64,000 bases of DNA from Zingiber officinale (GCF_018446385.1 NC_055996.1:131860532-131924531), one strand, 5' to 3'. Positions 45,219 to 57,287 are shown, numbered from the stretch's first letter. Notes: generated from the letters alone by a model not told the origin. Numbers and translations are program-made.

Positions 45219-45714
45219 GTCAGCAGTTGATTTTCCCCTATCGAGTTGCTTTCTTCTGAAGTCTCTCCCCCTTCATCGATGTTCATCTGGGATGAGCTTT
45301 CTATAGCTTCGGAATGGAGTTCGGCTGTCTCAGCAGTTTCTTCATTCTCGGACTGTTCTGTCGGCGGTTTGGTGTCCATTGAGTTGTCGGCTTCCAAACG
45401 TTCTTCGTAGAGCTTTAAGAACTTCTCCCAAAGTTCTTTTACGCTTTTGTATTCTTCGAGTCTGTTGATATCTTCATTTAGTATTACGGTTAGAATGTGA
45501 AATTCTGCATGACCGTTAGCCATTGACTTGTCACGTTGCTTCTTGTTCCAGAGGCGTAGATCGAGTTCTTCTCCATTTGTTGTCTTTGGTGCTTCATAAC
45601 CACATTTCAATATTAAAGAAATATCAAAATCTAAATTTAAATATACCTCCATTTTTGTTTCCAAACGACAAACTCCCCCTCGAATGCTGGTGGGTAATCG
45701 CTAGCTCCGGCCAT
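45212..45714 (-). pseudogene. Copia-B gag N-terminal part with central deletion
   Basis: The ATG at 45712-45714 gives MAGASDYPPAFEGEFVVWKQ. A frameshift in an A-run near 45650 leads to VYLNLDFDISLILKCGYEAP ... EEYKSVKELWEKFLKLYEE, then an acidic Glu/Ser-rich segment. The zinc knuckle expected next (present in Copia-E near 63490) is missing, so the centre of gag was deleted. Confidence 0.78.
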
Positions 45715-45760
45715 CGTTTTGTTGCTTCAGATGGCGGTTAGTCCTTCTGAGGCGTCTCGA

Positions 45761-45771
45761 CTCTGATACCA
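45761..45771 (-). other. Copia-B primer binding site
   Basis: The minus strand reads TGGTATCAGAG two bases from the 5' LTR end, for an initiator tRNA-Met primer. Confidence 0.9.
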
Positions 45772-45773
45772 CT

Positions 45774-46791
45774 TGTAGGACCGTTGCGGCCGGCTAGAAG
45801 GGAGTTGGATGTCCTGCAAATATAGAAATAAAGAACACTCTTCTCGAACTCTTTAAGCTAACACTTGCATCAATAAAGCAAAGCAATAAATTAAAAACAT
45901 AAGAGGCACAAATATTTACTTGGTTACAACCGATGTGGTTGTTAATCCAAGGAAGTTGAAAGCACTAGAATACTCCTTCCGGCGGAGAAGCCTCTTACAA
46001 CGTTGATGCGCAGAAATAGAAGCTTAACTACAACTCTAAAGCACACAAGCGTTGGAATTATAAGTAATGAGTTCGTTGAAAAGCTTCTGGACCAAGACTA
46101 TATTTATAGCCTTGGTCGGGGCGCCCCGAAGGGTTCCAGGCACCCTGGGGGGGATAAAACTTTATCCCCCACGTTCAGATCGAGTTTTGACTCGATCTGG
46201 TCAAATATCCTGCTCCGGGCGCTCGGAATGGTTCCAGGCGCCCCGGAGCAAAATGTCAACAGCAGTTGACTTGCAGTTGACTTTTTGTCTGGGACCTTTT
46301 CTCTGGTTCAGTCCCGCCTCGGTCCGGGTCTTCTGCTCTGGATCCGCTCGCTTGGGTGATCTCTGTCATCCGGAATAGGGCTCACCCGAACCCAACTTCT
46401 GGTCTTCTCGAGCAGCCTTCCGCCCTGGCTTCTCGTCCCTCTGAATCGCCGCGTGTTTCCTTCTCGTCCACCAGCGTACTCATCCGCAGTCTTCGTCCCT
46501 CAGTCGCACCCTGTGCCGACCTTCTCGCTAGCTGCGTCTCTTGCTCCCCGAGCAATCTTCCGCTTTGGCTTTCGTCCCTCGGAACCACCGCACGCTTCCT
46601 TCTCATCCACCGGGGTACTCTTCCGTAGCACCTCATCCCTCGGACGTACCACCTGCCATCATTCTCGCTAACTGCGTCTTCCTCTCGAATACCTGTGCTC
46701 CTAAGCTCCTGCACACTTAGACACAAGGTAGAGACACATAGGACCTAACTTAACTTATTGATCACACCAAAACAACCTTGGGATTCCAACA
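45774..46791 (-). repeat. Copia-B 5' LTR, 1,018 bp
   Basis: A complete LTR from TGTAGGACC to GATTCCAACA. The TATA box (TATAAATA on the minus strand) is at about 46101-46108. GGGCGCC-type palindromes at 46115-46255 lie upstream of it in the element's orientation. The same family is present at 54326-55329 and 59825-60849. Confidence 0.93.
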
Positions 46792-46796
46792 CAATC

Positions 46797-47571
46797 AATA
46801 CTAACAAAGTTGTTACACTTTACTTAGTCGTTCTTCCAAATAAATTAGAGACACATTTTTCGTGGCACATAGTCTCTTTCCTGATGGTACATATTTGTTA
46901 TTTAGAAAACATCCAATCTTTCGGTGACACATAGCCATTGTCTTGGAGATATCCATATCTTGCTATTTAACTAGATGAAATAATCTTCATTTACATCAAT
47001 ATGAACATCTCTAATCCCTTATAATGACTATTATATCAAGAGCATGTTCCATATTCAAATATTCACTATCATTTCTATACATAGCAGAAATGGGTCGACA
47101 AGTGAATAACATCAAAAGATGTAAATATATTTAATCTTCCCTTTTAGCTAGAATCTATTCATTCTAATCAGTTGCTTTCCTAGTTATGTTCCATAGACCG
47201 AATCATTTATAACCATAGGATACATGCTAAAGTAGCACACACTGATTAAAACTTTAAGTAAACAGCTAAATAGTCATTACGGATAAAAACTGAGATTAAC
47301 TTATAATCTCAAAGGTCTCATATAGTAGAGAAGCAGTGATCTATTCTCCTACTACCTTTATTGTCGCAATAGCACATGTGGTATGGATCACATGCTATGA
47401 TGTTATTATCTTTACTAAAAAGAGCGTATGCTTTCTTCAAATTTAATATCGTACAGATTTTAATCTAGACATACCTCATGTCTAACCCTGAATTCAACAT
47501 ATAAATTCTAATATGATTTTCAACAAGTTCAATAAATGGTGGGTTCATTTACTTCGATCATTATTAACACA
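46797..47571 (-). other. Copia-D 3' untranslated sequence
   Basis: AT-rich, no genes. It joins 36125-36342 across Copia-B and 48966-49387 across the next solo LTR, and is read as the region between Copia-D pol and its 3' LTR. Confidence 0.5.
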
Positions 47572-47576
47572 TAAAT

Positions 47577-48960
47577 TGTTGGTGCAGTGAGCACCAGATG
47601 ATCGAACCTGAGTTTTGATTATGGCAAAGGGCTCAAAGTTAAGCTGTGGTGTTATCTAACAAGGTTCATGGAGCTTGTAGGAAAGTCCTAAGTGATACTT
47701 AGGCAAAAGTCCTAGCTGCGGCTAGGCAGGTGAAAACCCTAGGGGGTGGTAACCCTAGGTCCTATGTGGAGGTAACCCTAGGTGGAGGAAAACCCTAAGG
47801 GGTAGCAACCTTAGGTCCTACGGGGTGGTAACCCTAGGTGGAGGAAAATCCTAAGGGGGGGGGGGGGGGGTAACCTTAGGTCCTAGGAGGTGGTAACCCT
47901 AGGCGGAGAAAAACCCTAGGGGGCGGTAACCCTAGGTCCTAGGGGGTGGTAACCCTAGGCGGAAAGTCCAGTTGGTCTGGAGGACCGGACTGACATCAGG
48001 TAAATCTCCTGAGTGGAGTAGATGAGGACGCGTTCCCCGTAGAGGGAACAGTAGGCGTCGGGCCGACCTAGGGTTTCCGGTCGGAAACCCGAAGTCAGAC
48101 TCGGACAGTCCGAAGGCTGTCAATTCATTTGTTTACACATTATCCATTTTGCTCTAACTCTGTTTTACAGGAGACTAACCTTTTTGTACAGAGTTAGAAG
48201 TGACCGGGATCGGTCGACCGAACCCACAAGCCAGCAGATCAGATCTCCAGAGGTTGGACCGGGCTCGACCAGGGGATTGGTCGACCGGACCTCGTGATCG
48301 GTCGACCGAACTTGGGTTTGGTGTCGACTGGATCAAGCTGACTGGGCTGAGTCAGAACAGCTGATCAGTCGACCGAAAACGGTGATCGGTCGACCGAACC
48401 TCAGATAGAGTTTGACCAGCGGAGCGAGAGGATCGGATGGGAGAAGATCGCCTGATCGGTAGATCGAACATTGGAATCGGTCGACCGATCCGCGTCGGGT
48501 CAAACTTGATCCCGAAGCTTGGGGATCTGGATCAGACCTTGCAGGGCTATAAAAGGAGGCCTCGAGGTACAGCTCAGAATAACAATTTTCGAACAGAAAT
48601 CTCCTGCACTTCAGTGTGCTGCTCCATACAATGACGCCCTGCTGCTCCGACAATCAGCAACCACACTTTTAATACATTGTATTTTATCAGTATAATCTTT
48701 TCTTTTAAGCTCATACTTGTACTTATCTACTTGTAAAGATTTACGCCTTATAGTTATTGCCCATGGAAAGTGATCAAGGATCGCGGACCTTCGAGTAGGA
48801 GTTGTCACAGGCTCCGAACGAAGTAAATTCCTTGTGTTTTTGTGTGTGCTTTACTTTTCATTTCCGCTGCGTTACTTTAGTTAATCGAACGATTTACGAT
48901 TCCGAACTGAGTGAAAGCCACGAGCACTATTCACCCCCTCTAGCGCTTCTCGATCGAACA
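47577..48960 (+). mobile_element. Copia-type solo LTR, TSD TAAAT
   Basis: A 1,384-bp unit begins TGTTGGTGCAGTGAGCACC and ends TCGATCGAACA, flanked by TAAAT (47572-47576, 48961-48965). Its layout parallels the Copia-C LTR: inverted-repeat modules (47685-47965, with CCTAAGT/ACTTAGG and CCTAGC/GCTAGG arms and ACCCTAGG blocks), GGTCGACC palindromes (48205-48490), then TATAAAA at 48548. A 16-base G run lies at 47855-47870. Orientation follows the TATA box. Confidence 0.9.
48548..48554 (+). promoter_or_regulatory. TATA box of the solo LTR
   Basis: TATAAAA, about 55 bp downstream of the last GGTCGACC palindrome. Confidence 0.6.
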
Positions 48961-49387
48961 TAAATGATCTTAACTTGACACAATTATCAAGACGACCTTA
49001 ACTTATGGGTCTATCTATGTTCATAGTTACGTAAGTTGTTCCATAAGTAATGGTTTTACCTCTATTTATACTCAACAGACATAGATGATTGTCCATGTGA
49101 GTGGATCAATCTCAACCTGCCAACATACTCACCGAGATCTTATATGAATGTAACAAAATCATATACACTGAATAAATTATGAAAAATTACACAATCAAAT
49201 CACAATATCTGATTGTAATTAAAATATTATTACATTCTATGAAGTTCCAAAGACTTTATATGTTCTTCAAATGACTTTTTAATCATTGACTTAGTAAAAG
49301 GATATGCAAGTATAGCATGTGTAGGGACATACTTAAGAATTACTTTTCTTTTAACCATAATATCCCTCACAAAGTTATATTTTATCG

Positions 49388-52346
49388 CTATATGTTTACC
49401 TTTGAGTGATATTTGGGATCATTGGAAAAAACTATTGCAGCTTGACTACCACAGTAGATAGTTATTGGACTCCCATTGTTCTCAGCAATCTTCAGATGCT
49501 TCAGGAACCTTCTCAACCAGACTGCTTTTTGCACATCCGCTGAACATGCTACATATTCAGTTTCCATAGTTAACAAAGCTACACAAGCTTGTGTCTTGCT
49601 ATTCCATGATATGACGCCACCATTCAACAAGAACGCATAGCCTGATGTAGATTTTCTATCATCCAGGTCCCAGCCCAATCTGCATCTGAATAACCTTTCA
49701 GACTCATATCTCATCATTGAAAACAAAGACAATAATATGTTGTCGCCTTCAGATATCTAAATATCTTTTTTACTACCCTCCAGTGTCTCAGTCCTGGGTT
49801 TGACTGGAAGTGACTGACTAAGCCAACGACATAACTGGTATCGGAACATGTACACAACATAGTGTACATCAAACTACCAATAGCACTGGCATATGATTTT
49901 TTATTCATTTCAGCTATTTCCTCTGGAGTTTTGGGACACATACTCTTGTTCAAAACAGTACCTTTAATAATAGATGTATGTTTTATGTCGCAATTAGATA
50001 TGCTGAAATGATGTAATATCTTATTTATATAAGACTCTTGTGACAAATCCAAAAATCTTTTAGGACGATCTCTAATGATTTTCACCCCTAAAATGTAGTC
50101 ACTTCTCCCATACCCGTTGTATCAAATTGTGATGACAACCACTTCTTAACTTCGTTCACATACCCAATGTCATTTCCAGCTATCAGCATATCATCAACAT
50201 ATAATGATAAAATGACATACTTTCCTTTTTTTAACTTTTCAAAAAAATGCAATGATCCTCATTGATCATCTCAAAATCATAAGATAAAACGGCTTCGTTA
50301 AATCTTATGTTCTATTGTCTTGACGCTTGCTTTAGCCCATATATAGACTTTTTAAGTCTACATACGTTTTCCTCTTAGCCTTCAACAATGAAACCTTTTG
50401 GTTGAACCATTTAGATTTTCTCATCAAACTCACCATTAAGGAAAGTGGTTTTATCCATTTGATGTAATTCCAAGTCATAGTGTGCCACAAAGGCCAAAAT
50501 AACTCTTATGGATATAAATTTCACTATGGAAAAAATGTCTCTTCAAAGTTAATACTTACTATTTGGGTATATCCTTTTGCAACTAAACGAGCTTTGTATA
50601 TGTTAATCGATTCATTAGCTTTTCTCTTTATCTTGAGAATCCACTTATTCCCAATAGCCTTTCGGCCCAAAGGAAGATCGACTAAGTCCCAAACATGATT
50701 TGATTCATTGACTCTATCTCTTCATCCTTGCAACTTTCCACTTTTCTCTAACTCTACATCCCAATGCTTCCTCAATGGATTGAGGTTCGTCATCGTCAAC
50801 TGAAAGTGTTATCAATGTCTCTTTCTAAATTTAAAACTCTTCTTAAGTTTGATTTTATGAACACTTTTGTATAAATTAGGATGTTGAGAAGTCAACTCAT
50901 GACTTGACATATCACTCCCACTATGGTTGACTAGAGTCAAGCATTCCTTTTGATATCTGTTTTGTTGATAATATCTCATCCTCCTCAAATAGAGGAACTG
51001 TTTTATCAACATCACCTCTGGTTGGGAACTCTATTTCGAGAAAAGTCGCATCTCTCGAATCTATTTTAGAGATGGTTCTATCTAGTTGCTCACCTATAAA
51101 AACATAAGCTTTGAAGATCTCATGATATCTAATAAAGATACATTTCTTACCCCTAGGTCCCAGTTTTCCATACTTATGAGAACTATCATGAACATAAGTA
51201 GCTGACCCCAGAGTCTTAGATTATTTAAATATAATTTTCTACCTGTCCAACGTTCATATGAGATAGATGGAACTTACTTTGAAGACGCTTTATTAAGTAT
51301 ATAGGTTGCAGTTAATAATGCATCTCCCCAATAGGAGATGAGCAAATTAGCCTGCGCTATCATAGACCTAACCATCTCAAGAAGAGTCATATTTCTTCTT
51401 TTAGCTACCCCATTTTACTGTGAAATTTCAGGAATTGTCAGTTGTCTTATAATACCTTTATTATTACAAATTGTTTTGAACATATCAGACAAATATTCCC
51501 CTCCACAGTCAGTGCATAAAGTCTTGGCTTTATGTTCCGTTTGATTCTCAAAATCTAATACTTCAAATTTATGAGAAATTAAATACACATGATCGAAACG
51601 AGAGAACCCCTCAATAAATGTAATGAAATAGGAAGCTCCATGTCTAGCTTTCACATTCATTGGACTACAAATATCCGAATGAATCAAACTACAATAGTGA
51701 TTCAGCTCTAATAGCTTTACCAAATGGTTTCCTAGTTGCTTTTCCTGAAAGATAATGCTCACATATAGACAAGTGAATCTTAGCCTGAGTGCCCAATAAG
51801 TCCTCTCTAGCCAACTGATTCATACGTTCTTGTCCTATGTGTCCTAATCTAGCACGTCAAACTTCGTCAGTTATACCTGCATCACTACTTAGAGCAATAT
51901 TCAAAAAACAACCTTCAATTGCACAATTGATATTTGGTTCTACATCAAGAACCATAAAATTATTTGTTAAAAAACCATATTCGATTAACACTGAGCCAAT
52001 TTTAAGTTCAACACATCGAGTGTAAAAAATAATACAATACCCTAAATCAAGAAGACATGTAACGGAAACAAGATTCTGTTGAATTTCAGGAGTATACAGG
52101 ACATCATGTAGAAATAAAACACTACTTATGGAGGTTGAGTTTGCAAGTGTCGACTCCTTTGACTTCAACTCTTGCATTGTTTCCTACATAGATCCACTTG
52201 TTGCTAGCTGGTACCTGACGGTACTCAACAAATGTAACTCGTTCCCAAGCTACATGGTTGGTTGCTCCCAAATCTATAATCCATAAAAGATAATAATCAG
52301 CTAACAACACTGAGTTAACAATAAAATGCTCAGAAAAAGAAGACAC
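49388..52346 (-). pseudogene. Copia-D pol, degraded
   Basis: Fragments of a full copia pol in correct order. RNase H is at 49388-49732 (DLDDRKSTSGYAFLLNGGVI). RT is at 49714-50260, with KYVILSLYVDDMLIAGND near 50186. Integrase is at 51000-51762 (LIHSDICSPMNVKARHGASYF, TLCTDCGGEYLS). The GAG-pre-integrase/protease side is at 51857-52346 (WIIDLGATNHVAWERV, KWIYVGNNARVEVKG). In protease the usual DTGA/DSGA is read as DLGA. Many stops and frameshifts show it is the oldest copia here. It belongs to a different family from A, B and C. Confidence 0.88.
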
Positions 52347-52436
52347 GCATGGATTTACCTTTTTCGACTCAGTGACCTTTCTTGCCCCAGTTAAAACAAG
52401 TCAACTTGTTTATAGATTTCTTTCTTGCCTTCTTTC

Positions 52437-53200
52437 CTATCTTCTTAATGGGGTCATGTCCCACAGTAACAATTTCTTTTTTCTTTCCCTTCCCTTTGTT
52501 GAACCATTTCTTTTCATGGATCCAGATGATCCAACAGAACTGACAACCACATAGGCTTGTCCAGAAATCCTTACGGATTCAACTATCTTCGCCTCTAATT
52601 CTACATGACGTGAGACATCAATGAAAGTCTTAATACTTTCACTATGAGTTAAGGTTTGCTTCATGGTCTCCCAAGAATTTGGAAGGGAATAAATAACTGC
52701 TTGAACCTGTTGTTCATCGATCAACTCATGACCAGCAGTTTTAAGCTCCCGAATCATGTTTGGCACTGAGGTGTTGAACCACTGATACATTCGAACGCTT
52801 CTTATAGCTGTCAAACTTGATTGCTAGTTATCGAAGTTTACTCAGACTTACTCCACTGTATTTCTCCTTAAGGGAAACCCAGACTGCATGAGCCGAAAGA
52901 TACGACCATACTCAAAAGCTAGGTCATCAATCATTGAACTAATCAATATGTCCTTTGTAGTGGAGTCCTTTTTCTTCCATGCCTTATAGGCATCAAGATC
53001 TCATCTGTGTTGTGCAGTGAGACCATCTACAGGTTCTACCATAACCTGATTTACAACCTCTAGAACTTCTTGTTCTTCAAGTACATACTATATCCTGAGG
53101 TGACAAATCTTATAGTTATCCCTATTAAGTTTTTCACCCTTGTTGAGTTCAGCTATAATATTTTTGATTGCTATAATCTATCATAAATAAACACATTATT
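52437..53200 (-). pseudogene. Copia-D gag, degraded
   Basis: The minus strand from about 53195 reads AIKNIIAELNKGEKLNRDNY ... DGLTAQH.DLDAYKAWKKKD ... SMIDDLAFEYG with stops between. It then opens into a 125-residue stretch (MYQWFNTSVPNMIRELKTAG, DEQQVQAVIYSLPNSWETMK) typical of copia UBN2-type gag. No PBS or 5' LTR is visible upstream, so the element is 5'-truncated. Confidence 0.8.
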
Positions 53201-53589
53201 TAGTATTCAGTGTAATTCATATATATGGAATTTATGATTGACTCAATATTAATTTGAGTTAGTTTATAAAATCAAGTGATAACTACATTTTCACTTATCA
53301 TTCGTATGACCAATCAAATCAATATTAATCAATACTATTACACACATTCCAACTAATGAACTAATCATTATTTAGTATACTCATAATGAACTAATAAAAG
53401 AGTATCAGGCACCATGTAAAGTAAACAACATAAATAAATATATGAATGAACATATATCATTAATATAAATATGCTGCATATTGTTAACATATAACAAACT
53501 AACATGAACGAAATAGACTAATATTGTCCATACATAATGACAATAACAAATAACAGAACTCTAATAAACTAGATAGGCTAACACCACTC
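53201..53589. other. AT-rich spacer
   Basis: No gene and no recognisable LTR. It is either eroded Copia-D leader or host DNA. Confidence 0.35.
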
Positions 53590-54076
53590 CCACTAGAACA
53601 GACACTAGTGAAGTAGTCAACACTATCCCTTTCAACCTGGACTTATTTGGGGTAATCACAGGTGGGACTGCTTCAGGATTCTCTATCAGATCCATAATTA
53701 GATCCTCTTCTGGATCTTTCTCGATCATTTTTGGGTCCTCTTAGAACTCTTCAGGATCCTCTTCAGGGTTCTCTTCAGCGATATGGTGAAGTAGTTCCTC
53801 CCGCAATTCTGAATATGTGATGCGTCATTCATGATGCCCCCATATATAGTCTGCTAAGACCTTAGGATACTTTGGTAATGAACGTATCAAAGCCCAGATT
53901 CAATAACTGTCAAGGACTAGAAACTCTTCTTGTTCAAGTTTCCAAAATAGGTCATCAAGCCATCCAACGTGTCCGTTGAATCCATAAGCAGAGTTATACT
54001 TTATCTCCTAAATTTTCTCCCTTAGCTGGTTCCGCCGCACTTCGCGATGAGTCAATGTGATAATCGTCTGTGCCAT
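53590..54076 (-). pseudogene. Unidentified degraded ORF with a C-terminal hydrophobic segment
   Basis: From the ATG at 54074-54076 the minus frame reads MAQTIITLTHREVRRNQLRE, then GFNGHVGWLDDLFWKLEQEE, LIRSLPKYPKVLADYIWGHH, an acidic segment EENPEEDPEE, and ends in a hydrophobic stretch GIVLTTSLVSVLVGVVLAYL before TAG. Four in-frame stops interrupt about 160 codons, but the protein-like character is constant in one frame. The middle faintly recalls gag ('LIxSLP'). The membrane-like tail is unusual for gag. I do not recognise the family. Confidence 0.4.
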
Positions 54077-54325
54077 CTAAAAAATTAAAATTAAATAAGT
54101 CAGTACAAAACTGACTAACCAATACAAAACCGACTTAATTCATTTTATAAAGACATAGTACTAACATAATAAATCAAAAAAAATAATTTTTCTCGATTTT
54201 TAGGAGTCTAAGTCGACTGACCCATTAGACCGGTCGACCGGGAATCCAGATTCTAAGTTTGGTCCATTATCTTTATTAGAACTAATTTAATTAGACAGAG
54301 ATTTTTATTTTACCTATGTTATGTT

Positions 54326-55329
54326 TGTAGGACCGTTGGGCCGGCTAGAGGGGTTGGTAAATAACCTGTCAATTAAAAACAGACAACCCTTCCTCGAACG
54401 ATTAAGCTAACACTTGTAAAATGAATTAAGCAGATAAATAAAAGCATAAAAGAAAAGACGAGGCACCAGATGTTTACTTGGTTACAACCGATGTGGTTGT
54501 TAATCCAAGGAAGATTAAGCTCAAAAACTCCTTCAGGCGGAGAAGCCTCTTACAGCGTTTAGGCACAGAAAATAGAAGCTTAACTACAACTAAAGCATAC
54601 AAGTGTTTGGAAATAGAATGATCGTGATTGTTGAAAAGCTTCTGGACCAAGGCTATATTTATAGCCTTGGTCGGGGCGCCTGGATGGGTTCCGGGCGCCC
54701 TGGGGGGATAAAATTTATCCCCCAACGGTTGGATCGAGTCAAAGCTCGATCCTGTGAAAAAGTCCCTTCCGGGCGCCCCGGATGGTTCCGGGCGCCCCGG
54801 ACAGCTCCGGGCGCCCTAGAGCCAAAAGTCAACCCAGTTGACTTTTGGTCCGTGCTCTCTTCTCTGGTTCAGCTCGCCTCTGGTCCGGGTCTTTCTGCTC
54901 CGGCTCCGCTTGCTTGGGTGATCTCTGACATCCGGAATAGGGCTCACCCGAACCCATCTTCCGGTCTTCTCGAGCGTGCTTCCCTCCGGCTTCTCGTCCC
55001 TCGGAATTACCACGTGTCCCTTCTCGTCCACCAGCGTACTCATCCGCAGACTTCGTCCCTCGGTCGCACCCCGTGCCGACCTTCGCGCTAGCTGCGTCTC
55101 TTGCTCCCCGAGCAATCTTCCGCTGCCCTTCCCTCGGAACCTCCGCCGGTGTACTCTTCCGCAGCACCTCGTCCCTTGGACGCACAGCGTGCCGTCCTTC
55201 TCGCTAGCTGCGTCTTCCGCTCGAGTACCTGTGCTCCTAAGCTCCTGCACAATTAGACACAAGGTTAGAAACAACGCAGGACCTAACTTAACTTGTTGAT
55301 CACACCAAAACAACCTTGGGGTTCCAACA
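54326..55329 (-). mobile_element. Solo LTR of the Copia-B family, TSD ATGTT
   Basis: A 1,004-bp unit runs TGTAGGACCG...GGTTCCAACA, flanked by ATGTT (54321-54325, 55330-55334). TATTTATA is at 54656-54663 and GGGCGCCC-type palindromes at 54675-54825. ORFs within it are spurious. Confidence 0.92.
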
Positions 55330-55976
55330 ATGTTATTATGTAATCTAAGTTCATTTCAGCCTCAGACTTATTGATCAAATTCAGGTCTATTTGATCAAAC
55401 TAATACCCATTGGATTAAGTTTGACTAATTAGAATAAATCTAATCATTTTAATCAAATTTGACCTAATAGAATAAATCTGGTCATTTGATCATATTTAGT
55501 CTAAACCCAATTAAATCAACTCAAATCAATTAATTGCTGACGCTATCGGTGTTTCAGTCGCCCAGAGTGAATTTCGGATGAATTGCTGACAATCTTGCAT
55601 GTTGCACGTCTTCATCCAATGGTACATACGGAAAGTTGGAATCCACTGTCGTGGGTCGGCGAATGATGTCCGAGCTACCTCCACATATTGTACAACCCTT
55701 CCTTCCCAAGCTGGAGGAACAGTCACTGATCGGTGTTCTTGTTGTCACATGGGCAGTGGAGGGGGTTTTCGCTTGGCTTGGGGGGACTGATCTAGGTGCT
55801 TCTTTCTTACAAGCGGCTTGAGCTTCCTCCACGTTGATGTATTTGCCTACCCGACCCAACAAATTGTTGAAGTCTTTTGGGGGCTTTCTTGCCAAAGAGC
55901 GAAAGAAATCCCCGTCTAGAAGCCCGTGTGAAAAAGTGCTCACCAAAATTTCAAATGTTGCAGAGGGGACATCCAT

Positions 55977-56773
55977 ATCATGGTTTGCAAAATCACGATC
56001 TGGATCGTAGGATCGTACGATCCTATTATCCAAAAATCCAAAATTGATCCAGGATCATGCAGAATCAATTTTTTGCAGTAGGATCCTAGCAGGATCAGTA
56101 GGATCAGTAAGATCAGAACAGAATCGGTAGGATCGTAATAGGATCGGAGTAGAATCGGAGAAGGATCAGCAGAAGCTTTGGAGGTCATAACTTTTGACTC
56201 AGATTGAACCACGAGACCTATAATATATCAAATCTAAGTTCGTTTAAAGATCTTTAATAAATTTCAAAGTTTATCCTTAACTACCCTATTTCAAATCCAA
56301 AAGATATCATTTAAATCTTTTTCGGGTGCTTAGAAGATTTAATCTTTTTTTCATCTTGTTAGGGTTTTAAATTATTTAAATATATATTTAATTATTTTTG
56401 AGTTAATTTTTTCATCAATAATATTCTGTCATTTCTTTTTTCCAAATGATGAGTTTTTGGATGTCTATTGTGCAATATTGTGTGACATCAACCCATGTTT
56501 AGAAGATTATTTCCGGCGTTCATATTTGAATCAAAGGATTCAATAGCTTCTGTTATGTACGTTAGGTGCTTTGTTAGCCTTTAAATTTGATCATCTTATA
56601 AACCAAGGAAATATTTTTGACGTTGAATGTGTTATTATTATTGTGTTAATAGATATTTTATATTCTTTCATTTTCTGATATAAAAATATAAATATTATTA
56701 TTATGCGAGAATGGTGGTTAATTTACTAGTTAATTTAAATTTATACATGTAGTAATGTAATCTGAGGTATTGA

Positions 56774-56817
<44 letters not shown>

Positions 56818-57001
56818 GCAAAATTAGTTATATATTTATATGTAAATGAGTTTTTTAGGTATTTTTTTTCTAATTATTAATCATGTATGATAAGATTTTG
56901 AGGATTTTTGGTAGGATTGCACGATTCTACGGTTTGATCCCGACCGATCCGACCCTAACCCTAAATCTATTCTGTGTAGGATCGCAATTCTACAAATTAT
57001 G
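55977..57001. mobile_element. 1.0-kb TIR element inserted in Gypsy-2 gag
   Basis: Gypsy-2 gag reads RFNQV-PMD on one side and DMDVPSATF on the other, so this block is an insertion. ATCCAT is duplicated at its edges (55971-55976, 57002-57007; 7 of 8 if extended). Ends are imperfect inverted repeats: ATCATGGTTTGCAAAATCAC against CATAATTTGTAGAATTGC. GATCGTAGGATCGTACGATC-like palindromic sequence follows inside both ends. No transposase is visible; hAT or Mutator-like is possible. Confidence 0.6.
56776..56813. repeat. (TG)n(TA)n microsatellite
   Basis: A short TG run followed by about 14 TA dinucleotides, inside the TIR element. Confidence 0.9.
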
Positions 57002-57287
57002 ATCCATAGGTACTTGGTTGAATCTCTTTATATAGGTCTTCAAGGATTCTTTTCCTGCATGCTTAAGGGTGAATAAGTTTAAGTTAGTTTTGTGGTATCT
57101 TCGGCTGCTAGAAAAGTATTAGAGGAAAGCCTTCTTAAAGTCCTTGAAGTTGGCGATCGAACTGACAGGGAGCTGGTTGAACCACTTTTGCGCTGAGCCA
57201 GAGAGAGTTATTAGGAGCACTCGGTACTTGACGCCATCAGTGTATTGATACAGAAGAGCAGCATTCTTAAACTTACAGAGATGATCC

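Larger units (their letters stand above)
36348..46791 (-). mobile_element. Copia-B: SIRE-like non-autonomous copia, TSD CAATC, split by Copia-C
   Basis: LTRs are 36348-36887 joined to 43715-44189 (3' LTR, interrupted by Copia-C) and 45774-46791 (5' LTR). Flanks are CAATC at 36343-36347 and 46792-46796. The internal region is only about 1.6 kb (44190-45773): PBS, a gag that has lost its centre, a hendecad-repeat coding stretch and a PPT. No protease, integrase or RT is present, so it must have been mobilised by another element or lost pol before insertion. It lies within the 3' untranslated part of Copia-D. Confidence 0.92.

Noticed and set aside
45212..45664. Host gene encoding an acidic protein
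   Set aside because: It is in frame with copia gag motifs (KELWEKFLKLYEE) and directly follows a copia PBS and LTR.
53590..54076. Endogenous plant pararetrovirus fragment
   Set aside because: No viral RT, RNase H or movement-protein motif is visible nearby; identity left open.
56776..56813. Replication origin or matrix-attachment signal from the TA run
   Set aside because: An ordinary microsatellite; nothing else supports a function.
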